Virus record (IMG/VR): IMGVR_UViG_3300028837_001410
Span: 1 to 41,628 of that record
Reading direction: 5' to 3' (one strand)
Length of the DNA stretch: 41,628 nt
Source of the DNA: a virus
Below are positions 5,826 through 14,599 of this stretch, piece by piece. Positions within the stretch are counted from its first letter, which is position 1; every line of letters starts with the position of its first letter. Position numbers and translations under genes: made by a program. The notes under the pieces are model-generated. The model was given only the letters and a program-made list of their open reading frames with translations, did no database searches and was not told where the DNA came from.

Positions 5826-7127
5826 TTAGTTCGGTCTGTCGAAATGCCAGGTAGCCCCTCGCCAGCTCGTGCGATTGCCTCTACGGTCGAGAGGAACGAG
5901 ACGCTTCTGACCTTCTTCAATGGCCTCCTCCACTAGAGCGCAAACCACGTGCTGCATGTCGTCGGGCTCCGTGTAGAAGACCTGGCTGAGTGTGAACTTG
6001 GAAGGGGTGTGAATCTCAGGGCTGATACGCTCGCCCAGCCCCTCGTCTCGTGCATATTTGTGGAACCACGCCTCCAGGTTCACTGGGATCACATGTCGCT
6101 GCATCAGGTCGCCCATGTACCTTTCGTAGCTCGCGTCAACAGCGGGCAGCTCCGGCAGGGTAGCTATCAGATCACGCAGTCCGTAGACGACCGGATGTGG
6201 TCGCCCGTCCTTGTACCACAGCCCGTGCCAATGCTCGCCCAGAATCCAGAACGTCAGGCCCCTCACCATCGGATCGCTGGCCAACAACGTCACCCAGTCG
6301 AGCAGAGCTTCGACCGCGATGGCGGTGCCGTCGTGGGTCACTCCGCATTCAGTGATCCAGATGTCCATTGGCTTGGGGAAGTAGCTGGCGTAGGCCAGGT
6401 ATCGCTGACCGCCCCAAAGCTCGTAGACCACCTGCTGGGCCGTCAGGCCGAACATAGGTCTCACGTAGATGTGCGCGTAGTATTCATCTGCCCGCATAAG
6501 CGCGTCCCGGCAGAGGCAGGATGCTATGGCAGCATTGCGATGGATGCCCTTCAAGGCCAGATCGTCAGTGGCCACCTCGGGTCCGTGCATGTAGTAGTGC
6601 TCGCCCTGGGGATCCCCCTTGAAATGCGCATCATGGTTCCCCGGCGTCAGGGGCGTGAACCCGATGTTGAAGGTTGGGTTGTGGGCCTTCAGCACGTCGT
6701 AGCAGAAGCAGAACACCTCGTTGAACTGCCTGATGTCGCTCTCGCGGGGCCCAAACCCCTCCCACTGTGACCATCGAGGCATGTTCTGCTCGTTGAAAAT
6801 CTGCATGTGGCGTTGGCCCATCGGGACGTACTCACAGAGTTCGTCCATCAGCCGCTTGACCTCTTCCAGCCAAGCAGGGACAAAGTCATAGTTCGGATGC
6901 TCCCTGTCCCCGAAGCGCCCCGGATCAACGTAGGGGCGGGGGATAAAGTGGCAGTAGGGATTGATTCTGAGGATTCGCCGCAGCTCATCGGCCCCGATCG
7001 GCTGACTGTGCCAACCGTAGTTGGGCAACCAGGTCACGGCTGTCGGAGGCAGGAGCGCAAGGATCTCCCAGTCCAAGGCCGTGATCTCACCTTCGTTGCC
7101 CAGGTGATGACCTACTATGTCGCGCAT
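5826..7127 (-). CDS. GH-A clan-like glycoside hydrolase, candidate endolysin
   Basis: A 433-residue protein from ATG 7127 (AAAGGGG upstream; ATG 7160 lies inside the next gene and lacks a ribosome site). The sequence reads as a TIM-barrel glycosidase: QIFNEQN with the candidate acid/base Glu113 at the end of strand 4 and DIWITECGV with candidate nucleophile Glu260 at strand 7, plus FWILGEHWHGLWY near strand 8. These are the hallmark positions of clan GH-A enzymes. It lies just upstream of the XhlA-like and holin genes, the usual endolysin slot, so cell-wall or surface-glycan cleavage is inferred. A tail-borne depolymerase is the alternative. No signal peptide is seen. Confidence 0.65.
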   Translation of the reverse strand: MRDIVGHHLGNEGEITALDWEILALLPPTAVTWLPNYGWHSQPIGADELRRILRINPYCHFIPRPYVDPGRFGDREHPNYDFVPAWLEEVKRLMDELCEYVPMGQRHMQIFNEQNMPRWSQWEGFGPRESDIRQFNEVFCFCYDVLKAHNPTFNIGFTPLTPGNHDAHFKGDPQGEHYYMHGPEVATDDLALKGIHRNAAIASCLCRDALMRADEYYAHIYVRPMFGLTAQQVVYELWGGQRYLAYASYFPKPMDIWITECGVTHDGTAIAVEALLDWVTLLASDPMVRGLTFWILGEHWHGLWYKDGRPHPVVYGLRDLIATLPELPAVDASYERYMGDLMQRHVIPVNLEAWFHKYARDEGLGERISPEIHTPSKFTLSQVFYTEPDDMQHVVCALVEEAIEEGQKRLVPLDRRGNRTSWRGATWHFDRPN

Positions 7128-7149
7128 GTGTCCCCTTTCAGGGCGATGC

Positions 7150-8253
7150 TCAGTCCCCATCCAGCGTCATCGCCGTCCTGTTCCCATTCGCGTCCAGGGT
7201 TGCGGTCACTCGTGCCTTGGCATCCGCATAGTCGCGGGCGGTGAAGGTCGTAGTGCCTCCGCCAGAGCTCTTCCCGGCAAGGACTGAGAGCAGAATGCGC
7301 ACGATCTTTCGCAACGTGAGGGTCTCTACTACTTCATCGAGCACCGCATCTCCTACGGCGCCGGCGGCCAAGTCGTTCCAGGCATCCTTCAGGTTGTCCG
7401 TCTTGGCCTTGATCGCGTCAATGAGTAGGTCGAGCCGTCCGCCATTCGCCCAATCCGTCTGAAGCTCGCCGGTGTCGGCCAGGATAGTAGCGAGGTCGTT
7501 CAGCGCCCCGGCATCTGGCAGGTTGTCGGTGACAGCCTTGATAGCCGCAATCTCGGTGTCGAGGTATGCTGCTATGGTAGCCAGTTGCCCGTCAATGTCG
7601 CTGTCATCTGCGGGGTCAGCTGGCAAGTTGTCTGTTTTGGCTTTGATGGCGTCTATGAGCGCGTCCAGCCTGCCGTCGTTGACCCAATCGGTTTGCAGCT
7701 CGTTCGTGTCGGCGAGCACCGTCGCCAGGTTGCCGCCCGCCTCGAGTGCCGCGCCGTCTATCTGATCGCTCAGCGTCTCCAGCGTGTCGCTATCCGCGCC
7801 CACACGGGCAACCTGCGTCGCGCCGGTGTCTCCCGCAGCCAAGGGGAACGCCGTGCTCTCGTCGAACTTGCTCGCCGTGATCGCGTCGTCGGCCAAGCCA
7901 TAGCCCGTCTTGTCGCTGACTACGTTGGCGTCTACCTCGGCCTCGATCTGGAACGTGTGGCTCATCGTCCCCACGTCGGAGTCCACCGTGGCCTGGATGT
8001 AGATGGTGTAGCACTTGCCCTTCTCAAAGCCGCTGGCCGCGGTCAACTGGAGCCGCTCGGTGTAGAAGCCGGTGGTGTTGGCGTCGTCCAACTTGGCCAT
8101 GTCGCCCGTGACGATGGGCGTCCCCGTCTCATCTTCATAGATGCGATAGGCCGGGACCGCATCGGCATCCGTCGCCACCCCCGTGTCCGGGTCGTGCGTG
8201 TTGGCCGGAAAGGTCAAGTAGTCATCGATCTTGAAAGAGCCTAAATAAGCCAT
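7150..8253 (-). CDS. Tail or baseplate protein with duplicated helical segment
   Basis: The 367-residue product begins with a beta-rich domain (about 1-110, SFKIDDYLTFPANTHDP and IYIQATVDSDVGTMSHTFQIE) like the N-terminal part of phage baseplate upper proteins. The middle repeats a segment twice (NELQTDWVNDGRLDALID and GELQTDWANGGRLDLLID, each followed by AIKAKTDNL), a pattern common in environmental phage tail proteins. The C-terminus is helical with GKSSGGGTTTF as a linker. GAGGTGAG precedes ATG 8253. Likely a virion surface or fibre-base protein. Confidence 0.6.
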   Translation of the reverse strand: MAYLGSFKIDDYLTFPANTHDPDTGVATDADAVPAYRIYEDETGTPIVTGDMAKLDDANTTGFYTERLQLTAASGFEKGKCYTIYIQATVDSDVGTMSHTFQIEAEVDANVVSDKTGYGLADDAITASKFDESTAFPLAAGDTGATQVARVGADSDTLETLSDQIDGAALEAGGNLATVLADTNELQTDWVNDGRLDALIDAIKAKTDNLPADPADDSDIDGQLATIAAYLDTEIAAIKAVTDNLPDAGALNDLATILADTGELQTDWANGGRLDLLIDAIKAKTDNLKDAWNDLAAGAVGDAVLDEVVETLTLRKIVRILLSVLAGKSSGGGTTTFTARDYADAKARVTATLDANGNRTAMTLDGD

Positions 8254-8257
8254 GTTC

Positions 8258-9019
8258 TCACCTCACAACTTGCCCGCCGAAGATCAGCGAGTGAATGCCC
8301 TCTTGGGCGAAGATAGGGAGGGCCGCCCCCTCTGCTGGAGGCGTCCCTATCCTCTCATCCGCCGCCTCGATGCTGTCCCAGTAGAGGTCTTTGCCCGCGT
8401 TCTCCACCCAACGAGCCATTGCGCCAGCGGTGAGATATAGGGGGCTAACAGTTCGACTAGCTCCACCGGTCTTGGTGTACTCAGTCCCGTCAACGAAGAC
8501 CGACATCTGGAGGTTCTCACCAGAGACGTCGAACTTGATCTCTATCTCATACCACTGCCCCGTGCTCAGGTCGGCTCCGGTATCCCATTGCAGCCCCTGA
8601 GCAACATTGTCTCGGTACGTTACCCACAGGCTTCCATCCGAACACTTGATGTTGAGCATCATCATGGCGTTGTTTTCGCCACTGACGTTGAGGCCATCCG
8701 CGTCGTTGCTGAAACCAAAGATGACATGCTTTCCGTTGCTCGCCTCTTCGGATGTGCCCAGAGAAACGATATACAGGAACGCTCTGGCGAAGGCAATGTC
8801 CGCTACGGGGAAAGTTATAGCATGTCCTGTATCCGCATAGCTGGCCGCACTTGTGTCGTCCACCTCACAGTGAGCCGACCACGTGGAGCCGCCATAGGCC
8901 TGAGCGTTTGAGGCCGCAACCGCACCATCGCCGTTCGCGCCCGAAGCATCGGCGTCAGTCAGGTCGCCCTCTTCCCAGTCGCGTATGTCAGTTGGTGCGT
9001 TGGTGAGAATCGTGGTCAT
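8258..9019 (-). CDS. Concanavalin A/LamG-like virion protein
   Basis: A 253-residue beta-rich protein with the features of a concanavalin A-like lectin/glucanase jelly roll: WSAHCEVDD, FARAFLYIVSLG, GLQWDTGADLSTGQWYEIEIKFD, MSVFVDGTEY and KDLYWDSIEAAD. The WYxIEIxxD and VFVDG strands are typical of LamG-type domains. It lies among tail genes, which suggests receptor or glycan binding on the virion. The start overlaps the upstream stop (9016-9019). Confidence 0.65.
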   Translation of the reverse strand: MTTILTNAPTDIRDWEEGDLTDADASGANGDGAVAASNAQAYGGSTWSAHCEVDDTSAASYADTGHAITFPVADIAFARAFLYIVSLGTSEEASNGKHVIFGFSNDADGLNVSGENNAMMMLNIKCSDGSLWVTYRDNVAQGLQWDTGADLSTGQWYEIEIKFDVSGENLQMSVFVDGTEYTKTGGASRTVSPLYLTAGAMARWVENAGKDLYWDSIEAADERIGTPPAEGAALPIFAQEGIHSLIFGGQVVR

Positions 9020-9327
9020 CCTGAAAGCTCCGCAGGAGATTCGCGTTCCTCTGGCGGCACGTACTCCTCAAGGGCCGCCTCCCACCAGTCATCGGGCACT
9101 CTAGTTCCATGCCGGTACATGTGAATGCCCACCCACCCCGTGGCTCTATCATAGACGTGAACGTACAAGTCCCACCTGCCCTCGTGGACTTCCTGCGTCT
9201 CCAGGGTGGATTTGACCTCAGCCTCTAGCCCCGCCTCCGACGACAGCGACGTAGAAATGGCCGCCGCGCTGATGGCCTTGTCGTCTACCCGTATGTCATT
9301 CGCTCTAGTGCTGATTAGGCGGGGCAT
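9016..9327 (-). CDS. Hypothetical tail-module protein
   Basis: A 103-residue protein starting MPRLISTRANDI at ATG 9327 with AGGAG upstream. The first part is polar with VDDKAISAAAIS; a central beta segment (RWDLYVHVYDRATGWVGIHMY) and an acidic Pro/Glu-rich tail follow. It is coupled by ATGA to the lectin-like gene and sits among fibre genes. No family recognised. Confidence 0.55.
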   Translation of the reverse strand: MPRLISTRANDIRVDDKAISAAAISTSLSSEAGLEAEVKSTLETQEVHEGRWDLYVHVYDRATGWVGIHMYRHGTRVPDDWWEAALEEYVPPEERESPAELSG

Positions 9328-9431
9328 TCTACTCCTGTTGCCACGCGCTGCGCTCGTCTTGGAAGGGCATCCTAAGCACCAACCCTCTCAAGTCGTCTGC
9401 AATCCGGCGTGCCGTGTGCCATGAAAGCTCC

Positions 9432-9848
9432 CTACGTCTCTATGGTCATCTTATAGCCCGTGATGTCTATGGTGCAGGTGTCTCCTGCTAGCCCACCGGT
9501 GAAGCTCGCCTGAATCTGGTCGCTGCTATCCAGTAGAGTCATTCCGCCCCACACACTCCTCACTCCCGCCCCGAACGCCTGTATCTGCTCGTAGAGCGGG
9601 ACGTTGGTCTCGTCGTGCCGGTTCGAGATCAGGTGCGCCGTCGTCGCCGTGGTTACGTCTCTCGATAGAATCGTGGTTACGATCCAATACTCCCCCCCAG
9701 GCACAGCCGTCGTGCGCAGATAGCCGTCAGCGCCCGATATGGCTCCTGCGTAGTGCTCGGCCAGCACGCCCTTGAGACTGAAGACCTGATCCTCGCCCCT
9801 GACGTGGAGCTTCTCGCACCCCTCCTTGTCGAAGTGGACGACTTTCAT
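9432..9848 (-). CDS. Hypothetical virion protein, beta-rich
   Basis: A 138-residue protein, MKVVHFDKEGCEKLHV at the N-terminus, followed by beta-type segments (YWIVTTILSRDVTT and AGDTCTIDITGYKM). ATG 9848 overlaps the stop of the upstream gene by ATGA. Size and place between fibre-type genes suggest a minor tail or fibre-associated protein. The 104 bases downstream (9328-9431) show no convincing gene. Confidence 0.5.
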   Translation of the reverse strand: MKVVHFDKEGCEKLHVRGEDQVFSLKGVLAEHYAGAISGADGYLRTTAVPGGEYWIVTTILSRDVTTATTAHLISNRHDETNVPLYEQIQAFGAGVRSVWGGMTLLDSSDQIQASFTGGLAGDTCTIDITGYKMTIET

Positions 9849-10321
9849 AGTGATGCTCGCTCCTCTGCCACACCGTCGTAGTCCACCTCGTCGGCGTTGG
9901 TGGCCTTGGCCCGCAGCGTGTCCCCGGGGTTCAGCACCTTGAGATCGGAGAGGAAGATTGACTCATGCGGGGCAAGCGATGCGTAGAGCACCTCGCGCGA
10001 GCTAGAACCCACTCGCCTCACGTAGAGCTGCACGACGTTGGTATTGGCCGCATGGGTGTTGTTGAGGCTCAACTCCCTAACGTAGGAGAGGGCTCCGGCT
10101 GCACCCGTGTAGAGCACGCCCTCGGCGGCTGGAAGCTGCCCCTCTATCGGCTCAAGATGCAGCACGTACCTCTCTCCTTGAGGATCCACGAACACGACCA
10201 GCGGCGTGGCCGTGGGAGGCTCGTACTCCCCGAACTCCGTCCAGTACGGGTACCCCTGGGGCCAGTGGAAATATGTCTGCGGCCAGTAAAAGTAGGTCTG
10301 CGGCCAGTACCCGGTTGCCAT
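9845..10321 (-). CDS. Virion protein with aromatic WPQ repeats at the N-terminus
   Basis: The first 27 residues repeat a short aromatic unit: YWPQTYF, YWPQTYF, HWPQGYP, YW. After this the protein becomes beta-rich (VVFVDPQGERYVLHLEP, VVQLYVRRVGSSSREVLYASL) in a way that recalls small jelly-roll virion proteins. The ribosome site is weak, but the stop overlaps the next ATG and no other frame fits the gap. The aromatic repeat could be a docking tail or glycan-binding patch; that is inference. Confidence 0.55.
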   Translation of the reverse strand: MATGYWPQTYFYWPQTYFHWPQGYPYWTEFGEYEPPTATPLVVFVDPQGERYVLHLEPIEGQLPAAEGVLYTGAAGALSYVRELSLNNTHAANTNVVQLYVRRVGSSSREVLYASLAPHESIFLSDLKVLNPGDTLRAKATNADEVDYDGVAEERASL

Positions 10322-10340
10322 TAGCTGTCATCTCTGCTCA

Positions 10341-11861
10341 TCACTCGGAACCGACAGCCCACCACATGATGTCCGCCACTGCCCCAGCAAAACCATTCAA
10401 GACAATCCCACTCAGATCAAAGCCGGTTGTTGAGACATTGGCCACAAAAACAGTCAATTCTGGATGCGCTACATTCAAGTGGGTGAGGAAGATATTGGGC
10501 GTACCTGTGAATTCCACGGGAAAGGTCACGGGCGTGGCTGTGATGCAGGTCGTCTGAGAGCAGACCCCTATCGTAAGCCGCTTCACGCCCGTCTGCATTC
10601 GTACTGCCGTTGGCGTATAGTCAGTAGTACCTTGCACAGCCCAATTCGTTGCGTGGCCGCCCTGCCTTCGATAGAACTGGGGCACGCGGTTGCCCACCTT
10701 GGTGTCGTCCACGGCGTTCGCGCCAATCTTGGCCGCCGTCACCGCGCCTGTGCCTATCTTGGCGGCCGTAACATTCGCATCCTTGATCTTCGCGGTCTCC
10801 ACTGCGTTCGCTGCGAGGTGTACAGCGTCTATTGAGCCATCGGTGTAGTGCTCGGAGTTGACCGCATCGTTTGCGATCTTGGCTCCGGTGACCGCATCTG
10901 CCCCAAGCTTGGCGTTGGTAACCGCGCCGTTGGCGATCTTGGCCCCCGTTACCTGCGCGCTCCCGATGTGCTCTGTGTTAATCGAGCCCGCTGCGATGTG
11001 CTCGGAGTTGACTGCGTCATCAGCGATCTTGGGGGCTGTAACGGCACCATCCTCCAACCTCCCTGTGGCGACGGCCTGGGCCGCGATGTGGGCCGTGTCT
11101 ATCGAGCCGTCCACGTAGTGCTCGGAATCAATCGCGTCATCAGCGATCTTGGCTCCCGTGACCGCGTCGGCGGCTAGCTTCTCAGTTGTTACTTGCGAGT
11201 TGCCAATATGTGCGGTGTCAATCGAGCCCGCTGCGATGTGCTCGGAGTTGACTGCGTCATCAGCGATCTTGGCACCCGTGACAGCATCAGCACCGAGCTT
11301 GGCGTTCGTGACCTGGCCAGCCCCGAGGTGCGCAGTGTCGATAGCCCCGGCCACGATGTGCTCAGAGTCAACTGCATCGTCTGCGATCTTGGTACCATCC
11401 ACTACGTCGGCTGCCAAGTGCGCCGTGTCAATCGAACCGTCCGTGTAGTGCTCGGAGTCCACTGCGTCGTCTACGATCTTCGCTCCTGTGACCGCGTCCG
11501 CAGCAATCCCCGCCGTAGGTATCTGAGGCCCGTGCCCGGCCACGCCAGTGTGGGTGTGGCTCCCCACGTCCACACCGTCGAACGTCACGCCCGCAACGGC
11601 GGTCACGTTCTTGCCAATGGTCAGGGCCTCTTTGACGATGCTCAGGAGAAGCTCGCCGGCCGCGTTGCGGAAGCGCGCTACCAGAGAGTTGGTCGTGTCC
11701 TTGTTGCGAACGTCCGCGGCGTAGTTATCCGCGTCGTCAACCTCGGTGAGAACAAGGGGATTCCCCTTCCCCTCGTCGCCCTCCCAAGCGTCAATGATCT
11801 GGTTGAGCTGAGCGGATTCAATGTCTTCTGTCGCCACGGCTCTCTTGAAAGGAACCGTCAT
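10341..11861 (-). CDS. Tail fibre with 27 decapeptide repeats and lectin-like tip
   Basis: A 506-residue protein. Residues 1-115 form an N-terminal domain ending GVDVGSHTHTG. Residues 122-391 are 27 consecutive 10-residue units of consensus xAVTxAKIxx (for example DAVTGAKIAD, DAVNSEHIAA, GSIDTAHIGN), expected to form a long beta-type stalk, presumably trimeric. Residues 392-506 form a tip with CSQTTCITATPVTFPVEF and ADIMWWAVG, similar to an H-type lectin-like receptor-binding domain. GGAGGTGA precedes ATG 11861. The same repeat occurs in the capsid decoration protein at 14647-15600. Confidence 0.75.
   Translation of the reverse strand: MTVPFKRAVATEDIESAQLNQIIDAWEGDEGKGNPLVLTEVDDADNYAADVRNKDTTNSLVARFRNAAGELLLSIVKEALTIGKNVTAVAGVTFDGVDVGSHTHTGVAGHGPQIPTAGIAADAVTGAKIVDDAVDSEHYTDGSIDTAHLAADVVDGTKIADDAVDSEHIVAGAIDTAHLGAGQVTNAKLGADAVTGAKIADDAVNSEHIAAGSIDTAHIGNSQVTTEKLAADAVTGAKIADDAIDSEHYVDGSIDTAHIAAQAVATGRLEDGAVTAPKIADDAVNSEHIAAGSINTEHIGSAQVTGAKIANGAVTNAKLGADAVTGAKIANDAVNSEHYTDGSIDAVHLAANAVETAKIKDANVTAAKIGTGAVTAAKIGANAVDDTKVGNRVPQFYRRQGGHATNWAVQGTTDYTPTAVRMQTGVKRLTIGVCSQTTCITATPVTFPVEFTGTPNIFLTHLNVAHPELTVFVANVSTTGFDLSGIVLNGFAGAVADIMWWAVGSE
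10689..11498 (-). repeat. Thirty-base tandem repeats coding the fibre stalk
   Basis: Twenty-seven 30-base units encode the decapeptides. Two stretches of about 50 bases starting at 10981 and 11221, exactly 240 bases (eight units) apart, are identical at every base, while most other units differ at many third positions. This points to recent duplication, gene conversion or selection on the DNA. Confidence 0.7.
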
Positions 11862-11864
11862 TTG

Positions 11865-13784
11865 TCACCTCCACACATCGCCACCATCCCAGGTCGAAGA
11901 GTCCCAAACGCCGAAGCCCGCCTCGGGCAGGTCCGTCTCCTCGACCTCAAACTCGCTCATCCGAATCGTGGCCACGACCTCACGGGGCAGGTCGCCCTCT
12001 TGCTGTACCTCCCCCTCCTGGACGGACGGCCCGACCAGCACCTGCCGATCAGTGCCCAGCACATCCGTGAGCGTGACCGCCCGCTTGCCCTTGGCCAGCG
12101 CCTTCAACTCGCCGAGGATAGTGGCGCCCGACCTGCGGCACTTGCCCATCCTGCCTCGCAGAGGCAAGTCGTCGGCGCAGCGCACCGCAGCGGTGATAAG
12201 CTGGACGGTCTCGGGGCGTTCCACGCCCCTCACGACCAGGCTGCGAACGTTGAGGGGTGCCGCGCTGTTGGGAATCGTGTAGTCCAGGCGCAACTCGATC
12301 TTGCTCCCCGTAACTCCGCCGCTGGGCAAAGCCATGACGTGGCGGAGCGGAATCGCCGCCCTGCCTGCCTTCGTCCAGGCCAGCCCGTCCACCCGGTAGT
12401 ACACGTCCACGTAGCGGGCCGCGCTGAGAAGCTCGCCCATGATCTCGACGGACTTCCAAATCTTCACCGTGGTGGGAGTGCCCCAGGAGTGCGCGGGGAA
12501 GTAGATGCTGCCCGAAAGCTGGTACCGGCAGTTTGAGTCCTGAATCGGGTTATCGCTGTGGCGGGGGAGAACGATGTATCCCACGTCGGCCCCGATGCCC
12601 AGAAACAGCCGGGGATTGGTCCACAGCCCCGAGATGTGAAGACACTCGCACTTCTTGGCCACGATCTTGGCGAGCGGGTGCCAGATCAGCATCCCGTAGG
12701 CTTGCTCCTCCCCTTGCGCCGTGCGCCCCGCCAGGACGTAGGTATCTCCACCTGCCGTGTAGAGCGCGGCGAACAACCACCGATTGTCCCCCGCCAGTGC
12801 CGTGATCTGGCCTCGAATCGGGTTATCCTCGTCCACGTCCTGGCCTGGCGTCGCGGGCGTTACGAGGAAGCCCTGCGCGCCCAGGTTCCGGTAGTTGAGC
12901 AGGCCCCTAATGTGCGGCACCCAGATGCTGCCGTGCCAGCCGGTGGTATTGACGCAGTTCTCAGCGTTCGTGTAGGCCCGCAGTTCAGGAGTGAGGCTTT
13001 GAGCCAAGCCGGACGAACCCAGCGCGTAGAGTCCGTTCGTCTTGCCCACGTAGAGGAGCTCGCCCAGCTCAACCATCGAGGTGATAGCACTGCCGGGGTC
13101 GCCAACAGGATAGACGGCTCCCCAGTTGGCCGCGGTGGTAGGCGTTACAGCAAACGACTGCACCTGGTGTTGGGTGGTCGAGGCCCAGGCCCGGTCCTTG
13201 AAGACCGCTATGTGCCCCATGTAGAGCGCGCTGGCCTGCGACCAGCTTGGCGTGGCCGTGCGCTGCCAGAATGCCACGCTGTAGCCCATCCCCACGTAGA
13301 CCACGTTGTCGAAGATGGCCACGTCCATCGCGGAGGTCCCCGCGCCAAAGTCCTTCTCCAGCGTCACCTCATCGTCGCTGGCGATCTTCTTGCAGTAGCG
13401 CCCCCCAATGCAGAAAAGCTCGCCCTCGTGCTCAAAGAAGCAGTTGACGTTGGCGGAGCCCTCGATGGTCAGGGTCTCGATGTGGGGTCCGGGGATGATC
13501 TGCTCGGGGAATCGCGCGTCGGTGTTCACCGCGTAGCGGTAGCGGCCCTCGCCCCGCTGTATCTCATCGCCGTAGCCGAGGTGAGCCGTCCGCCAGACCA
13601 TAGGAATCTCGACCGTGGGATCCTGGTTTCCGTACAGCATCTCGCCCGGAGTGCGTTGGGCGATGGAAGCGCCTACGGTCTGAACCTGCCAGGCCCGACC
13701 GCCGCGGCCAAGTTGCCCACGGCGGGCAAGCATGTAGCCGAGCTCGTTGAGCGTGAGATCAAAGGCAGGATTGCGTCTCGCCAT
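11865..13784 (-). CDS. Tail protein with beta-propeller-like repeats
   Basis: A 639-residue protein with several blades of beta-propeller type: ETLTIEGSANVNCFFEHEGELFCIGG, then VAIFDNVVYVGMG, HIAVFKDRAWAS, MVELGELLYVGKTNGLYALG and ITALAGDNRWLFAALY are similar strand groups. The C-terminal 200 residues look like a separate beta domain. Large propeller-like proteins next to the adaptor gene occur in podovirus tails (nozzle or tubular-tail proteins). Assignment as tail tube or nozzle is by position and fold impression. Confidence 0.55.
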   Translation of the reverse strand: MARRNPAFDLTLNELGYMLARRGQLGRGGRAWQVQTVGASIAQRTPGEMLYGNQDPTVEIPMVWRTAHLGYGDEIQRGEGRYRYAVNTDARFPEQIIPGPHIETLTIEGSANVNCFFEHEGELFCIGGRYCKKIASDDEVTLEKDFGAGTSAMDVAIFDNVVYVGMGYSVAFWQRTATPSWSQASALYMGHIAVFKDRAWASTTQHQVQSFAVTPTTAANWGAVYPVGDPGSAITSMVELGELLYVGKTNGLYALGSSGLAQSLTPELRAYTNAENCVNTTGWHGSIWVPHIRGLLNYRNLGAQGFLVTPATPGQDVDEDNPIRGQITALAGDNRWLFAALYTAGGDTYVLAGRTAQGEEQAYGMLIWHPLAKIVAKKCECLHISGLWTNPRLFLGIGADVGYIVLPRHSDNPIQDSNCRYQLSGSIYFPAHSWGTPTTVKIWKSVEIMGELLSAARYVDVYYRVDGLAWTKAGRAAIPLRHVMALPSGGVTGSKIELRLDYTIPNSAAPLNVRSLVVRGVERPETVQLITAAVRCADDLPLRGRMGKCRRSGATILGELKALAKGKRAVTLTDVLGTDRQVLVGPSVQEGEVQQEGDLPREVVATIRMSEFEVEETDLPEAGFGVWDSSTWDGGDVWR

Positions 13785-13787
13785 GCC

Positions 13788-14588
13788 TCACCTCATCCGC
13801 TGGACTCGGATCGTTTGGCGGGGTGCGTAGACCCTGCTCTTGGCTGCAAACGCCGCCGCCGCCCGGGCCCACTCCTGCCCGTAGCGAGCGTTGTCCTCCG
13901 CAGGGCCGGGGCGCGCAAGCCAGCGATAGATCTCCATGAGCGCGGCTGCTTTGGCCCATTCCAGGGGGCAGTTGGTCTCCGCGGTATCCGAGGCCAGCGC
14001 CTCATAGGGGCGGAAGGCGAGCAAGACCATCTCGTCGTAGCTGATGGGGTCAATGTGCAGGGTCAGCACGCCCGCATCCTCGGTGACCTCGAACCAGGGG
14101 AGAGAGACGTAGCGCTTCTGCAGGGCCGTGTCGCCCACGACAGCCCGCACGTTCACGACCTGCTCCCTCCTGGTGATCCAGGTGTACTCCGCAAGAGCAT
14201 ACTCGCGCTGGTCGGCGACCACGGTGATGCTCTGCCGGTCGGTGTAGTAGCAGCGCGCCAAGCCGTTGTTGATGAGCCGATCTAGTACCTCCGCGCTCAT
14301 CAGCGAGTGGATCTCGTACTCGTCGCCGACACCTGGCACGTCCGTCAAACTACGCGCCCAGGCGATCCGTCCATCCGCTGGGACATAGCCCTCTGTCGAG
14401 CGGATTCGACGCACCTCGCCGCCCACGACTTTGAGCCAGTTCCCCTCGTACTTGGTGCTCTCCTCGTCCGGGTCCGCGAGCTCGGCGTCGGTGATGCTCG
14501 TCGCAGTGGCAGAGTCCACCGTGCCCACGAAACACTCGCCCAGATCCTCCCCAAGCGCTTGGCGGAGGTCCTTCAGGCTCGTTCCCAT
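13788..14588 (-). CDS. Head-tail adaptor protein
   Basis: A 266-residue protein beginning MGTSLKDLRQALGEDLGE, with a C-terminal helical part (CPLEWAKAAALMEIYRWLARPG) and basic end (QTIRVQRMR). The N-terminal amphipathic helix followed by a small beta barrel (YEGNWLKVVGGEVRRI) and the late helices are like phage adaptor/connector proteins that bind under the portal. It lies between the decoration and propeller-like genes. GGAGG precedes ATG 14588. Family membership is inferred from order and general shape. Confidence 0.5.
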   Translation of the reverse strand: MGTSLKDLRQALGEDLGECFVGTVDSATATSITDAELADPDEESTKYEGNWLKVVGGEVRRIRSTEGYVPADGRIAWARSLTDVPGVGDEYEIHSLMSAEVLDRLINNGLARCYYTDRQSITVVADQREYALAEYTWITRREQVVNVRAVVGDTALQKRYVSLPWFEVTEDAGVLTLHIDPISYDEMVLLAFRPYEALASDTAETNCPLEWAKAAALMEIYRWLARPGPAEDNARYGQEWARAAAAFAAKSRVYAPRQTIRVQRMR

Positions 14589-14599
14589 AGCGAACCTCC

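Noticed and set aside
7150-8253. Long open frames on the plus strand opposite tail and polyvalent genes (for example 11193-12536, 12558-14285, 17604-18800, 21702-23417)
   Set aside because: They are GC-driven shadows: low-complexity Arg/Pro/His-rich translations without motifs or ribosome sites, fully opposite genes with clear protein features.
9328-9431. An open minus-strand frame reading ELSWHTARRIADDLRGLVL and ending before the gene at 9327
   Set aside because: It is only about 36 codons, has no ATG, GTG or TTG with a ribosome site at a useful place, and no slippery sequence links it to the gene upstream.
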